From Ciona intestinalis (lineage: Eukaryota; Chordata; Ascidiacea; Phlebobranchia; Cionidae): a stretch of DNA of 64,000 nucleotides. The notes beneath the pieces were generated by a model, which saw only the letters and a list, made by a program, of their open reading frames with translations, was not told the DNA's origin and searched no databases. A program made the translations under genes and the position numbers. The DNA lies in assembly GCF_000224145.3 (NCBI RefSeq), contig NC_020177.2, forward strand, positions 4,499,713 to 4,563,712, in the 5' to 3' direction. Positions 26,602 to 37,575 of the stretch are shown here, in pieces. Each line of letters begins with the position of its first letter. Positions within the stretch are counted from its first letter, which is position 1.

Positions 26602-26820
26602 GCATTTTAATGTAAACCGTTTAAGTTTTTATCTGAAATAAAAATTTACAACATCAAACATTTTCTGGATATATTTATTTAAACTTAAATATCATTATTG
26701 ACAAAACGTACACTGCTGGCCATTTGGAGGTCAAACCATACTGCATACAGTAAACAGCTTTATAAAAATATTTTGAGGTTTTTGTTTGACGGTATCTTGT
26801 TTCCAGGTATCTCATTAAAT

Positions 26821-26998
26821 ATAGTGGGTTGGGGTAAGATGGTCCATGTTTTTATTCTCCGTTTATCATCCCAAGGGAAAATGATTTACAGAATAATAAA
26901 ACTGTAGTATCACGACTCTAATAGAGGTTTGGTTGTTACAAAAATAAGAAAAATTATGCAACATCTTATGCTATAATGTCCATCTTACGGTACTATAG
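26821..26998 (-). repeat. MITE copy (orientation B, divergent subfamily)
   Basis: Starts ATAGTGGGTTGGGGTAAGAT and ends TCCATCTTACGGTACTATA; interior shortened and diverged. Confidence 0.7.
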
Positions 26999-27261
26999 CA
27001 CGTCCTATTGTAAGAATACAGAGGACACAACACTGCTTCAATGCATATTTGTTATTTGCTAGTTCTCTAACGAGAACGTTTAATATTAAATTAAAATAGT
27101 TGTTTTGAAACAACAAAAAATCAAATGAGGATAATGATGTTCGCACAGCAAACGGAATGCTATACGATAAACTATATACAAATAAACCTGAAATAATCCA
27201 GCTAAGAATTTCATAAGCAAAATCACACTGTCGATCTCCGCGTTTAGAAAACGCCGTAATA

Positions 27262-27424
27262 TCGTAGGGTAGGGCAAGATGGGACACCTTTCATTTTTTT
27301 CTGGTCCTATTTAGCAGTAAAAAAGAACATTTAAAAAATTACAAAATTAATTCCTTACGCCTACTATGGACCGTTGTTAATTGTTTAAACGATCATTATA
27401 TTTGGTCCCGTCTTCCCCCACAGA
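27262..27424 (-). repeat. MITE copy (orientation B)
   Basis: Left end GTAGGGTAGGGCAAGATGGG, interior GGACCGTTGTTAATTGTTTA, right end GTCTTCCCCCACAG. Slightly shortened. Confidence 0.75.
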
Positions 27425-27681
27425 ATTATGAGGATAATTTAAAGTCCGCATAGCGAACGAAGGATCATTAAATACATATGCAGCCGATCCAGTCTTATAT
27501 CGATGTCAATATAACATTCTGTCGGAATTCCATTTCGGTGTCGTTTTCGGTTAATTTTGGAGTTTTGTTCCATTCTCCGTCTGCTAATTTCGACTCAATG
27601 CCTTGTGCCAGCCTCTGTTAACAAAAGTGTGATTTGAGTGTTACTAAAGAGACCAAATATACGTTTAAATTCATTGTTAAA

Positions 27682-27868
27682 TGTGTTGGGGTAAAATAGA
27701 AAATGTTTCATACTATTTTATCTCCTATTTGGCAGCAATAAAGAATATTTATAGATTTTTATAACCGTATGTTCACGACTCTAAAACAGCGATGTTTAAT
27801 TGTTAAAACGCGGTTAGTAAATATGGGATAATATATAATAACGGAATCCATCTTCCCCCACATTAAAG
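27682..27868 (-). repeat. old MITE copy (orientation B)
   Basis: Recognisable by GTTGGGGTAAAATAG at the left, GATGTTTAATTGTTAAAACG inside and CCATCTTCCCCCACATTAAA at the right. More diverged than most. Confidence 0.65.
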
Positions 27869-27967
27869 TATATACGCGGTACTGTACCCAAAACACGCCT
27901 AAATCTGTTTTGTCTTATTTTGTACAAAATATACTGTGAACGGTGTGTTTGTTTTTTTACACTAAAT

Positions 27968-27973
27968 TTTATT
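27968..27973 (-). terminator. candidate poly(A) signal of the SLC6 gene
   Basis: TTTATT on the + strand reads AATAAA on the minus strand, about 160 bp after the transporter stop codon. Confidence 0.4.
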
Positions 27974-28133
27974 CGTGGTAACTTAACAGTGCAAACGAAA
28001 TAAGAAACCCTCGTGTCATGACGACACGCGATGATAAATTTTCAAGCACTTCATTTTCGATGTAAAGTTTATAGTTCTATAGGAAACTTAAAGTGACAAA
28101 CAGTTGACCTTCTTAACATATTAATTAACGTGC

Positions 28134-31100
28134 TCATCCATTAGAGCTATTCTTTCCGTAAATAAAAACATTCCGAAATCGTGAACAAAACTGCGAATTT
28201 AAGACACTTGATATTTCTATAATGACCTGCTTAATGGACCCGCGTCCATTCATTAGAACGTAAATGAAAACCCCTGGTATCCACAGCAGTGATAATAGAG
28301 ATAAAGCCCAACCAAGAACGTTCGCCCAAACTGGATAGGTATAGTCCGCCACTTTAAGAGGGGTCCATTTAACACAGTAAAAGAGAAAAATTGACTGAAA
28401 CGAAAACAGAATCTATAAGATACGGAGTGAAGTAAAACATTTAGAGGGTCAAGTTAAGTAAATTCAGTCGAAAACGGAAATTTTACACAAAACGTTTAGA
28501 AACATTATAATGTTTAAAAAAATATGCAACTAATCTTTGTCGGGGCAACGACGTCATTGGCACGATAATGACGTCATTAAAACCATTCCTACTGACTTAC
28601 ACCACTTGCACAAGTGGACAGGAAACCATAAACTATTTGTCGCTGCCAGCTTTACAAAATGCCGGAGCACTTACGAGTTAACCGCATTACCTATTAAATA
28701 AAAATTACAGATGGAATCAGAAAAAATGATTATAATGTATAACCTGAACTCATATTTCTAATTAAAGCAGCAGCATATTATATTTAAAAAAGGAATTATT
28801 GTTTAAAAAAACAAACCAACTATATTTTAAACTTAAATTGCCATGCAGTGTACAATGGTTCACATTTTATATTTCGTTTTACTCACCGATGTAATTACAG
28901 GAATGAAATACCGGTAGCTCAGCTTAAACCAAACTGATAATTGATCTCCAGTCATTCGTTTAACGTCCGCGGCAAATTGGTCTACGTCCCACAGCCACCC
29001 CACCGATATCGACTCGAAGAAAGCGAGCAATAATAGAATGATTCCAGAGGCTCCGTAGTAAAATATGAACTCGAAAATGTAAATTCCACTCTAAAGTAAA
29101 AGCGTTGGTGTAATAAAACAGAAACGTTTAGGACTTTAGGTGCACGCAAAAATAGGTTAAACGCGACGTACAATAACTCCCGACACGGACATTTTTGATC
29201 TTATTGTGTCAGGGAAATGTACGTTTACGCTGGGATAAAAGCGGTCTTATGAATTAATGGCGACCTTTTTTTCAAAACAACCAACAGTCTAAACGCGATG
29301 ATATTTTAGTTTTATGAGTAAAAATGGGATTGAGAAATATTAGATATTACGTTCTGACGGTATTCATCTTACCCCACAGTACCATATTTATGAGCAGTAT
29401 AACGTAATTTTCTCACGTTCAAGTTACAGGCATACAAATTGACAAGATGTGTAAAAAAGAAAACTATATATTATATCCTTACGTTACTCAACAGGCTGCA
29501 ACTTATACTAAACAGAAATAAACCGAGTCCCAAGTTTGTTAATATTTTGCGGCCTCTGGTCAGTTTCAACTTCGGAAAAATATCAGTGATTGTAGAAACG
29601 AGGGCGTCGAAATCTGAAAACTAATGAAAAATATATTAGCTCAAAGGGCAATTTTAGCAACAAAAAAAAACAAGGTAAAATATATGAAACAAAATGAAAA
29701 CTAATGTAAATATTCATTAGCCCAAAATTCGGGGGCATTTTTAGCAAAACTCTCTTTGCATATACAAAACTTACCACTGAGTCCACTGCTACGAAAAAGA
29801 ACATGACGAAAAATAACACAGACCATAATTGGGGAAATGGCAGCATCGAGAATCCGAGTGGTATGACTTGGAATATTAAACCAGGGCCTGGAATATATGA
29901 TATGAGCGAAACAATATTTTTAACAAGACGACGAAAGGTCGTTCTGCAAAGCACGAACAGTGTAAAGTAAGGTGGGGAAGACGGGACACCTTTAGCACAT
30001 TATATCTAAATATCCTGATCGTGTTTTGAACATTTAACAACGGTCCATGGGGTTGCGAGGATACGGTTTTATATTTCTTTGCATTTTCTTTGTTCCCCTT
30101 CCAAATGGGCCGAGAAAATAAAATGAAAAAGTGTCCTATCTTCCCCCATCGTACTATATATAGATACAATATAGTAGGTGTTTTTTTAGTTTCTGATTTT
30201 AAGTATTTATTTTAGGTGGGATAGGGTGCGAATAAACCAACTTATTGGTCCACGTATATACAACCTATTAGACCGCTTTTGTGTAAAGTCTTTTTTTTAA
30301 GTTAACTTTTATGAATTTTTTTTATGAAAGTTACTTGTTACTTACCAGTTTTTAAAATTTTGTCGATTTCTACGCCTTGCATGGCAGCCATATGACCGAG
30401 GTATGAGAAAGTCATCAATCCCATTAGAACTGACGTGAAGGCGCCGACGGGCACAAGTATAAGCGCTTGTCTGTATACCATAAATGTCATATTTAAACTG
30501 ATTGCATTCACTTTAAATGAAGGGCAACCAAGACTTATTGAATTATTCATAAACAACATACGACTCTTTGTATTAGAGACCGACTGGAAATTACGTAATC
30601 GGTCGAGTCCCGGGGGGTATTTACGAGCGGTTTTGCTACGAAAAGAGCAGACGGCGTGATCTAACAGCTGCTGTGCTTAGTGAGCATTTAAACAGCTAAT
30701 GTACAAACCTGTAGAAGTTATTATTGAAGTGATTGTAACTTGCAAATGTTGTCAAACTTGCGAAACCGATTGCGTAAGTGTAGAGCACTTGGGACGCAGC
30801 GTCGATCCAAACCTATTAGGAAAATTAGGTTTTATTGATGTTACAGTATACAGTAGTAGGGTGGGAAGACGGGACACTTTAAGCACATAATACTTAAATA
30901 TCTTGACCGTGTTTTAAACAATTAACAACGGTATATGCGTTGATATGGTTTTATAATTCTTTGAATGTTCTTTGTTTACTACCAAATGCCACGAGAAAAT
31001 AGAATGAAAGGTGTCCCATCTCCCCCCCAAATATATGAAATCGGGCATTCTAATGCAAAATTAGTAATGATTAGTCATTATCTTTTACACCTATACCTGA

Positions 31101-33965
31101 GCTTTGGCAAGCTCTGCAAATTTTGGTATAAGAAGTGTGCTGATTCCTTTCAACGCCCCCTCCAATGTTAGGCCTCTTATTAGCAGCACCATAATCATGA
31201 CGTATGGAAATGTAGCTGTCACATAGACGACCTGCAACGATAAACACAAAATTTAACAAATGCATCATCGCGTGTTTAGAGCTCAACTTTTTGAGAAGTC
31301 GTCTGAGTTCGATGCGTTGAAAACTGACTCCCCCTCGGCGTTGAGTAGAAAACTCCATTTTAAGTAAAAGTGCGATTAATATTCGAACCTTGCCGCTGGA
31401 TTTGATTCCTTTGATGGTGATTGCAATGATGGACAAATAGGAAATCGCCAAACAAATCAGCATCGGCCAGTTGAAGCCGCCATAGAAGTCGTTTCGGTTA
31501 TTGGCAAGTCGTAATACGTAGTACCTCAAAAATATAATTTCACATTCAGCATCTTTCTAGCGCTGATTGAGTCGAAATTACTTAAGTGTGTTTTCGCATG
31601 GTGAATTATAAATGAAAGGGAGGCCTATAGTTATAGCAGTTTGACGCCGTTCAAGGAGTGTTTTTTTACAAAGTGTTTACGACAAACGTGTAGAGTTACA
31701 ATACTTAGCTTGTGTTACATTGTATGTCTTGTATTGTGACCGAATTCGTCATTATCAGAAACCAGGTACTCGCTAAAAAAATCTTTTTAACCTATACACA
31801 TTTACACTCACCTCCAAAACTGTGCTTGGGCAAGTGAAGTATCAGAATATGTTGCATTTATAGTTGCGTCAGTGGGTGTTGTCTCGTTTGCGAACAAGTT
31901 AGTTTCGTTCATATACTTGGTATGGCTAACCCACCCGTTGTATGCGATGCATGGCTCCGTGTTCCACGCGTTGTCTGGAATTAAATTACAATTGCGATAA
32001 ATACATCATTAGCTTATTGAATTGCCAACGATTAACTATAATTGGAATTTGAGCAAGTCCCATAAGCGCCCCCGTGGTTCACGGTTAGACCAAGTTCTTA
32101 TCAAACGCTTGCAGCATTTTAAAACCACCCGCACAGCTGCGATAATAAAGGCTCTTATCAAAACTAACCGACACTCCTGTCGCCCTATCCCTATAGGGCC
32201 TAGGCGGTCGTTACTTAACATTGAAAGCACCGCACTGTTCAATTGAATTCAATGCCGACTCTTGCACTTGGAAGTTGAACGACTTTTGTACTTGTTAGTA
32301 AAACATTAACGTCTTACCACAGACAGTCCAAGGCAGGTCATGTGTTGTGAATGAATGATAAAGATAAATTATTCCCCACGCCATAACCAGCATATAAGGC
32401 ACAATGGACATAGTGGTCATGACTATGCATCCGTATCCATAACCCTGGAATAATACAGCATTGTTATAAATTGTAGAGCGGGGGAAGATGGGACACTTTT
32501 TTGCTCTATTTTCCCGGCCTATTTGGTAGTAAACAAAGAACGTTTAAAGAATTATAAAACCGTATCCTCACAATTCATATAGAATATAGACCGTTGTTAA
32601 TTGTTTCAAATATCATGTGCTAAAAGTGTCCCGCATCTTTCAATATACTACATATTCTATATGGTTAAGTTATTCCAGCGTGGCACGCCATGGAATCTGG
32701 GATATTGGTTAGAGTATGTTCATCGCTGTAGTTACGAAAGCGAAATTTTAATAACCTTCATTAATGGTATTCTGTCCCACGCATTTAGTTTCCCGCGCTG
32801 TGTGAATTGACCAATCGCAATTTCAAATATATACATGGGGAGTCCAAACACAGCCACCGACAAGAGATAAGGAATCAGAAACGCTCCTGGAATGCAAAGG
32901 CGTTAACAGATTTGTACGAAACGATGTAGATGTACAATCTTATGGGTTTAATACATGTGTATTACTACTTTAACACAAGATAAATTCAAATATATACCTC
33001 CTCCGTTTCTAAAACAAAGATAGGAAAAACGCCATAGATTTCCAAGGCCGACCATGTAACCAAGAAGTGAAAATATGAATTCGATTGGCCGGTCCCATGT
33101 TACACTGTGGAAAAATGAAAATTATTATTTTTCAATGTATATATATATATGTAAGTACAAATGTAAACTTAATCTTTTTGCGCGCGTTTAAATTAACAGA
33201 AATGTGAGAAGTTAAAAATCGATCGAACTAATTATCCATATTGTTATTCACTAAAAACAAACGTTCTTCAGCATACAAAACAACCGGAAAAAAGCATCAC
33301 TTTCAGTCTGGTGCCGTGGCTCAGTGGGTATAGGCGCTTGCATCGGAACCAAAGTGTAACACTGATTGGCGTACGTGTCCTTGGGCAAGACACTTAACGG
33401 ACATTACTCCAACCCAGCGGTCATTATTTGGTTGTCCAATGTATAAGCCATATCAAAAACAAAAATCATACACGTAAGGATAAAAAAGGTGCAAAAAATA
33501 CCCGTCTGTGTGCGGTGCAATGTCGCGGTACCGATTGCACAAAGGACTTAAATGGGCTTTTCTAGTGTTAGGGTAATGGGCCAAATCTTGCCTAAATCTC
33601 AGGTCCTTGACAAGGACCTCATCTATAAACAATAGAAAAGCATCACAAAAACGGCTTCCGTTCTCACACTATGCTACACACTGGTAATCATGGCTAAAAT
33701 ACGGCCAGTAATACTGTACAGTTATAAAACACATTTGATAAGTTGTACTTAAAACTGCAGCGTTGTGCCCTTAATTAAACGTTTATATACAAAATGACAA
33801 TGTGTATTTTGTAATAAGGTCTTAAGCCCACGAGATTTTTTTTCATTATCCACAAATAACACTCACCGACTTTTCATATCTTGACCGGTTATATTTTGGT
33901 TCCTAGGCTGATGCTTCTGCAACGTATTACTCTCAGGTATAGCTAAGAACACGGTACTATTTGCC
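28134..33965 (-). CDS. SLC6-family Na+/Cl- coupled transporter (GABA/creatine/taurine type), N-terminus missing
   Basis: Thirteen exons on the minus strand, in order: 33867-33965, 32998-33104, 32756-32886, 32318-32444, 31812-31974, 31389-31524, 31097-31231, 30709-30812, 30346-30470, 29775-29887, 29483-29620, 28887-29090, 28134-28394. Phases agree; 613 residues plus an unseen start exon. TM1 reads [20 protein letters not shown], the Na+ site signature; IGQFTQRG follows TM2. The long second extracellular loop has a Cys pair ([10 protein letters not shown]) and several N-x-S/T sites. [12 protein letters not shown] (TM6-7 region), [23 protein letters not shown] (TM8) and [21 protein letters not shown] (TM10) are family hallmarks. 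The family imports neurotransmitters, osmolytes or amino acids with Na+ and Cl- at the plasma membrane. Resemblance is closest to the GABA/creatine/betaine/taurine branch, but substrate cannot be fixed. TM1 has Ser for the usual Pro. Confidence 0.9.
28547..28578. promoter_or_regulatory. paired CRE-like sites in the last SLC6 intron
   Basis: ACGTCATT occurs twice about 20 bp apart; the second lies in the 12-nt palindrome AATGACGTCATT (28567-28578), a perfect CREB/ATF site. Intronic enhancer function is only inferred. Confidence 0.25.
29300..29391. repeat. MITE fragment (right half)
   Basis: Ends ACGGTATTCATCTTACCCCACAGTACCATA (described by its key words CATCTTACCCCACAGTAC), matching the right end of the MITE subfamily; left half not recognisable. 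Confidence 0.45.
29966..30158 (+). repeat. MITE copy (orientation A) in SLC6 intron
   Basis: Left end GTAAGGTGGGGAAGACGGGA, interior CATTTAACAACGGTCCATGG, right end CCTATCTTCCCCCATCGTAC. Near full-length. Confidence 0.85.
30854..31036 (+). repeat. MITE copy (orientation A) in SLC6 intron
   Basis: Starts TAGTAGGGTGGGAAGACGGG and ends GTGTCCCATCTCCCCCCC, about 40 bp after the preceding exon on the + strand map. Confidence 0.83.
32473..32652 (-). repeat. MITE copy (orientation B) in SLC6 intron
   Basis: Left end GAGCGGGGGAAGATGGGACA, interior GACCGTTGTTAATTGTTTCA, right end GTGTCCCGCATC then a diverged terminus. Confidence 0.8.
33310..33630 (+). repeat. tRNA-derived SINE-like element
   Basis: Begins GGTGCCGTGGCTCAGTGGGT, whose TGGCTCAGTGG matches the RNA polymerase III A box. 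Then GTGTCCTTGGGCAAGACACT, a phrase common to metazoan SINEs. The 3' part (GGGTAATGGGCCAAATCTTG ... GACAAGGACCTCATCTAT) recurs near 9837-9895 and 58657-58745, so the element may be composite. Confidence 0.6.
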
Positions 33966-34394
33966 CTGGAAAAAAGAAACAATGACGGACACTGGTCAAA
34001 TTATCGCTCGTTTTCTGAAAAACGCTGTAAGCTTTCTTCTAACTCATTACGTCTATCAAGTGTCTGTCTCAGTCGACCGCAAAAATGCTCTATCCCATCG
34101 GCTGCCCATTAACGCTCCAGAGCTTACGGAATGCATCTTAGGAATATGTGCAGATAAATATCTAAATAATACACATTACTCTGCAAAAAAAGTCCTATTT
34201 TCTATGTTTAGATGACAATATGAGCTTTCTTGTACTCTTGCTGTCATCGCGTTTCTCTCTACTCTGATGCCGCTCGATTGTACGCTAATAAACTGAGTTG
34301 TCGGCCTTATGTTATGGAGTCGTTATACGTTGAGATGGACGCGACCACTGGACTTGTTCCTGCACGCCTGCATGCCCAACAATACCGATATAAA

Positions 34395-34584
34395 AAGATT
34401 GGGGAAGATGGGACAGATCTTATTCCATTTTCTCGCCTCATTTGTTAGTAAACAAAGAACATTCCACGAATTATAAAACTATATCCTCCAGACTCCCACA
34501 GACCGTTGTTATTTGTTTAAAACACGATCAAGATATTTAAATATTATATGCTAAAGGCGTCCCATCTTCCTCCACCCTACTGCA
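34395..34584 (-). repeat. MITE copy (orientation B)
   Basis: Left end GATTGGGGAAGATGGGACAG, interior AGACCGTTGTTATTTGTTTA, right end CCATCTTCCTCCACCCTACT. Confidence 0.85.
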
Positions 34585-35256
34585 TATTTATGTTGACTTA
34601 AATTGCATCTTATTCGTATCATTTCAGTTTATTGTTATAGTAGCCCAATAAGAAATATTCTAAAATACATTCAATTCATTGGTAATTTTGTATGCGTTTA
34701 AAAATCAAAATGCCTTTTTTAGGTACAATTTGAACGATAAAAAAGTTTTTTTTTTGAAAAACAGAAATATTATTCATGAAATATGTGGTCCGTCACGTGC
34801 ATAATTTCCGTTTTGTTTTGTATATACAAATCTGGCAGCTGGCAAATGCTATAACATTAACATATGTGGTTTCGATAAAATCAATTATACAGGATAATCA
34901 AACATATACAAAATACAAGCTTACTGTAATGCGAAGTATAATCTTACTACTTCGTTAATAACCGGTCTGTAATTTAAACGAGGCGTGTTTAATACAATTT
35001 GCTATTCACGCCCTAGTAGGATACAATGTATAGTATTGTATAAGTCACATATCAAATATTTTTAACGGCTCATCTGGTATCAAAAACGTAGTGTTTCGTC
35101 GACGTTTCGTTTGCCGTTTGGCAAGACTTCATCAAGATAAACTGGTATGTAAAACACGCAGCATGACAACGTTTTTCATATCAGTTGGGCTGTTGAAAAA
35201 ATATTTATATTATGTCTGGTAGCAGAGGTAACAGAAAAAGTCACATATTGTTACAT

Positions 35257-35453
35257 ATAGTGGGGTGGGGTAAGATGGTGAAAGTTTTATTTCCCTTTTA
35301 TCAACCCATTTGTTAGTAAACATATTAACAGAGTTGTATAACTGTATCGCCGCAACTTTATAATAGCGTTCTTAATAGCTTAAAACTCGATTAGTATGTT
35401 AAATTTAGGTGCTAATAGCGTCCCATTTTACACCACCCTACCGTTACCCATGA
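35257..35453 (-). repeat. MITE copy (orientation B, TAAGATGGT subfamily)
   Basis: Left end TAGTGGGGTGGGGTAAGATG, interior GTTCTTAATAGCTTAAAACT, right end CCCATTTTACACCACCCTAC. Confidence 0.75.
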
Positions 35454-35751
35454 TGTCCCAACCAATGGCGTAACATTCAAGCTATATTATATTAGTAACC
35501 ATCCCCGCAAGGTGTCGCTACACACACATCTCTGACACGCCTTCTTCGCCACCGACACCCATTCAATCATAACAAACCCAGTAAATGTTTTGCATGTTAA
35601 CTTGCGTTATAGCCGCCCAAAATAAAGATACGCATTTAATATTCTGTAGATGTTGTTTGTTAATATCTAATGGGACGATGCAAGAGAATAAAACGTTAAC
35701 CATCTTATCCCAACTTATACTGTACAACACATTACACGGAGAAATGAGGTG

Positions 35752-35947
35752 TAGTAGGGTGGGGGAAGATGGGACACCTTTTAATTCTATTTTCTCTTTC
35801 CATTTTGTAGTAAACAAAGAACATTCAAAGAATTATAAAACCGTAACCTCACGACTTCCATGGACCGTTGTTATTTGTTTAAAACACAATAAAGATATTT
35901 GGATAATATGTGTTAAAGGTGTCCCATCTTTCCCCACACTACTATAT
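35752..35947 (-). repeat. MITE copy 1 of a three-copy cluster (orientation B)
   Basis: Close to the family consensus: TAGTAGGGTGGGGGAAGATG to CATCTTTCCCCACACTACTA. Directly followed by a second copy. Confidence 0.9.
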
Positions 35948-35949
35948 AT

Positions 35950-36135
35950 GGTTTGCTTAGGTAATATGGGACATTCCACTTCCTCGACCTATTTTTTAGT
36001 AAAGTAAACAAAAAAATTACTGGTTTAAATAACCGTATCCTCGCGAATGGAAAGATGCGTTGTTAATTGTTAAAACACGATCAGGAATTATGGGCCATAG
36101 GGGCTAACGGTATTCCATCTTCCCCACAGTACTAT
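35950..36135 (-). repeat. MITE copy 2 of the cluster (orientation B, diverged)
   Basis: Left end degenerate (TTTGCTTAGGTAATATGGGA), right end good (TTCCATCTTCCCCACAGTAC). Same orientation as copy 1 but clearly older. Confidence 0.75.
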
Positions 36136-36328
36136 AATAGGGTGGGGGAAGGTGGGACATCTTTAGCACATATTATTTAGGTATCTTGATCGTGTTTTAA
36201 ACAATTAACAATGGTCTATGGGAGTCGTGAGAATACGGTTTTAGAATTCTTTAAATGTTCTCTGTTTACTACCAAATGTGACGAGAAAATACAATTAGGA
36301 GTCCTGTCTTTCCCCACCCTACTGTATA
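36136..36328 (+). repeat. MITE copy 3 of the cluster (orientation A)
   Basis: TAGGGTGGGGGAAGGTGGGA to TCTTTCCCCACCCTACTGTA, opposite orientation to copies 1 and 2 and abutting copy 2. Confidence 0.88.
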
Positions 36329-36802
36329 ATAGTTTTTTTTGTGAAGATTAAAGAGGTTATTATGTAACTTTGGCCATTGAATTTGAATTAATGCTGATAA
36401 TGCGGCCTTGTTAAAATAAATTGTGTAAAACTCAGGGCCAAGGAATTTTGTTGAAAAGCTTGTGCGCACGGTATCAGTTACAGAAGAATTTAATTAAACG
36501 TGTTCGGTGTTGCAAAGACAAACGCAGAAATGTGTTTGTCAATTACTAGTATAGCGCGCGCATTTATAAAGACATATCTACCACCTAAAAAGTGTGGATT
36601 TGGCGCACGTCAGAATATGACTGAGCCTTTTATTAAATGTTTTTTAAGTGGTGTTCGACTGTGGAAGCATTCAACACATAACGCGCAGTCAGTGTGCATG
36701 AAATTTAACGCGTCAGATCAATCAACATAGCTTTCATGTGTCGTTGTCACAAGTCCTATCACCTCATGCACTTCGAAAGAAAGCGCTCATTCTCTTGTAA
36801 CT

Positions 36803-36823
36803 TGACTCAAGTATGACACGCCA
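36803..36823. promoter_or_regulatory. AP-1 site next to a xenobiotic response element upstream of CYP1
   Basis: TGACTCA (36803-36809) is a perfect AP-1/bZIP site. CACGCCA (36817-36823) is the complement of TGGCGTG, matching the AHR:ARNT element TNGCGTG. They lie 753 bp before the CYP1 start codon. A match of this length is expected by chance every few kb, so only the context makes it notable. Confidence 0.35.
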
Positions 36824-37575
36824 GGCGACGCCATTCGGGGCTAATATTTCGACATTCCTCTTAGGCGTTACGGCTGAGCAGTCACGACCTTTCTGAGTTC
36901 ATCGGCCGAGAGACTGAAGGAACGAACGATTATTTGCCCCTGTAAAGGCACATAGGTGTGAGGCGGCCGCAAAGCTTTACTCTACATTTATCATAGTAGA
37001 CGAGTTATAGACAGATCGTATAAATGGCTGCGTTTGACTACGTTGTTTTTGCAAGCAGCTAAACGTTCAGCCCGATTTATTGCCAAAGCAAACCCTTAAC
37101 ACAGGAGAGTACAACGAGCAAATGTGGCGAGACAGCAAACAAAGTCGTAAATTTAAACTTTAACAGTCACTGTTGCGCTTGTAAACTTTATGAGTTGTCA
37201 GGTACCATTTGTAATATGCGAAGGTAGAATGAAGGAACTGTATATCGGTGTGGGCAACCACATTAGAAGGGTTTTGCCCGAGGTATTGTAGGCGATACAA
37301 AAGATAGACTAACACGGGATAATGACAGTAAATACATTTTAACTCACGTCTCGTGTAATGTTTATTATTATTATTATTATGTTAGTTTATTTTCGGATGC
37401 ATTCGCTTAGTCCGAGCATAATACAGATGTTTATGTATTATTTATGTACATCACAGGGGTATACGCATAGAATGTTGCGCAAAGCACAGACGGGAAACTG
37501 TACTGTGACGTCATTACTTCCCCAGAGCAAACATTGGCGGAATTGCAAACAGAATTATTGCCGCTTGCTGTCTGC

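Larger units (their letters stand above)
26057..28133. other. spacer between convergent genes, packed with repeats
   Basis: Lies between the 3' ends of the unknown + gene and the - strand transporter. Four MITE copies and one SINE tail fill about half of it. Poly(A) candidates: AATAAA at 26596-26601 (+) and TTTATT at 27968-27973 (- strand AATAAA). Confidence 0.6.
33966..37575. other. divergent upstream region between SLC6 (-) and CYP1 (+)
   Basis: Shared upstream DNA of the two head-to-head genes. It contains five MITE copies, three of them end to end, and an AP-1/XRE site pair near 36803-36823. The missing first exon of the SLC6 gene should lie here on the minus strand but I could not identify it. 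Confidence 0.5.

Noticed and set aside
33310-33385. tRNA gene
   Set aside because: An A box is present but no proper B box, acceptor stem or anticodon arm; it continues into SINE body sequence.
35585-36007. 140-codon open frame on the plus strand
   Set aside because: Mostly MITE sequence read through by chance; similar peptides recur at other MITE copies.
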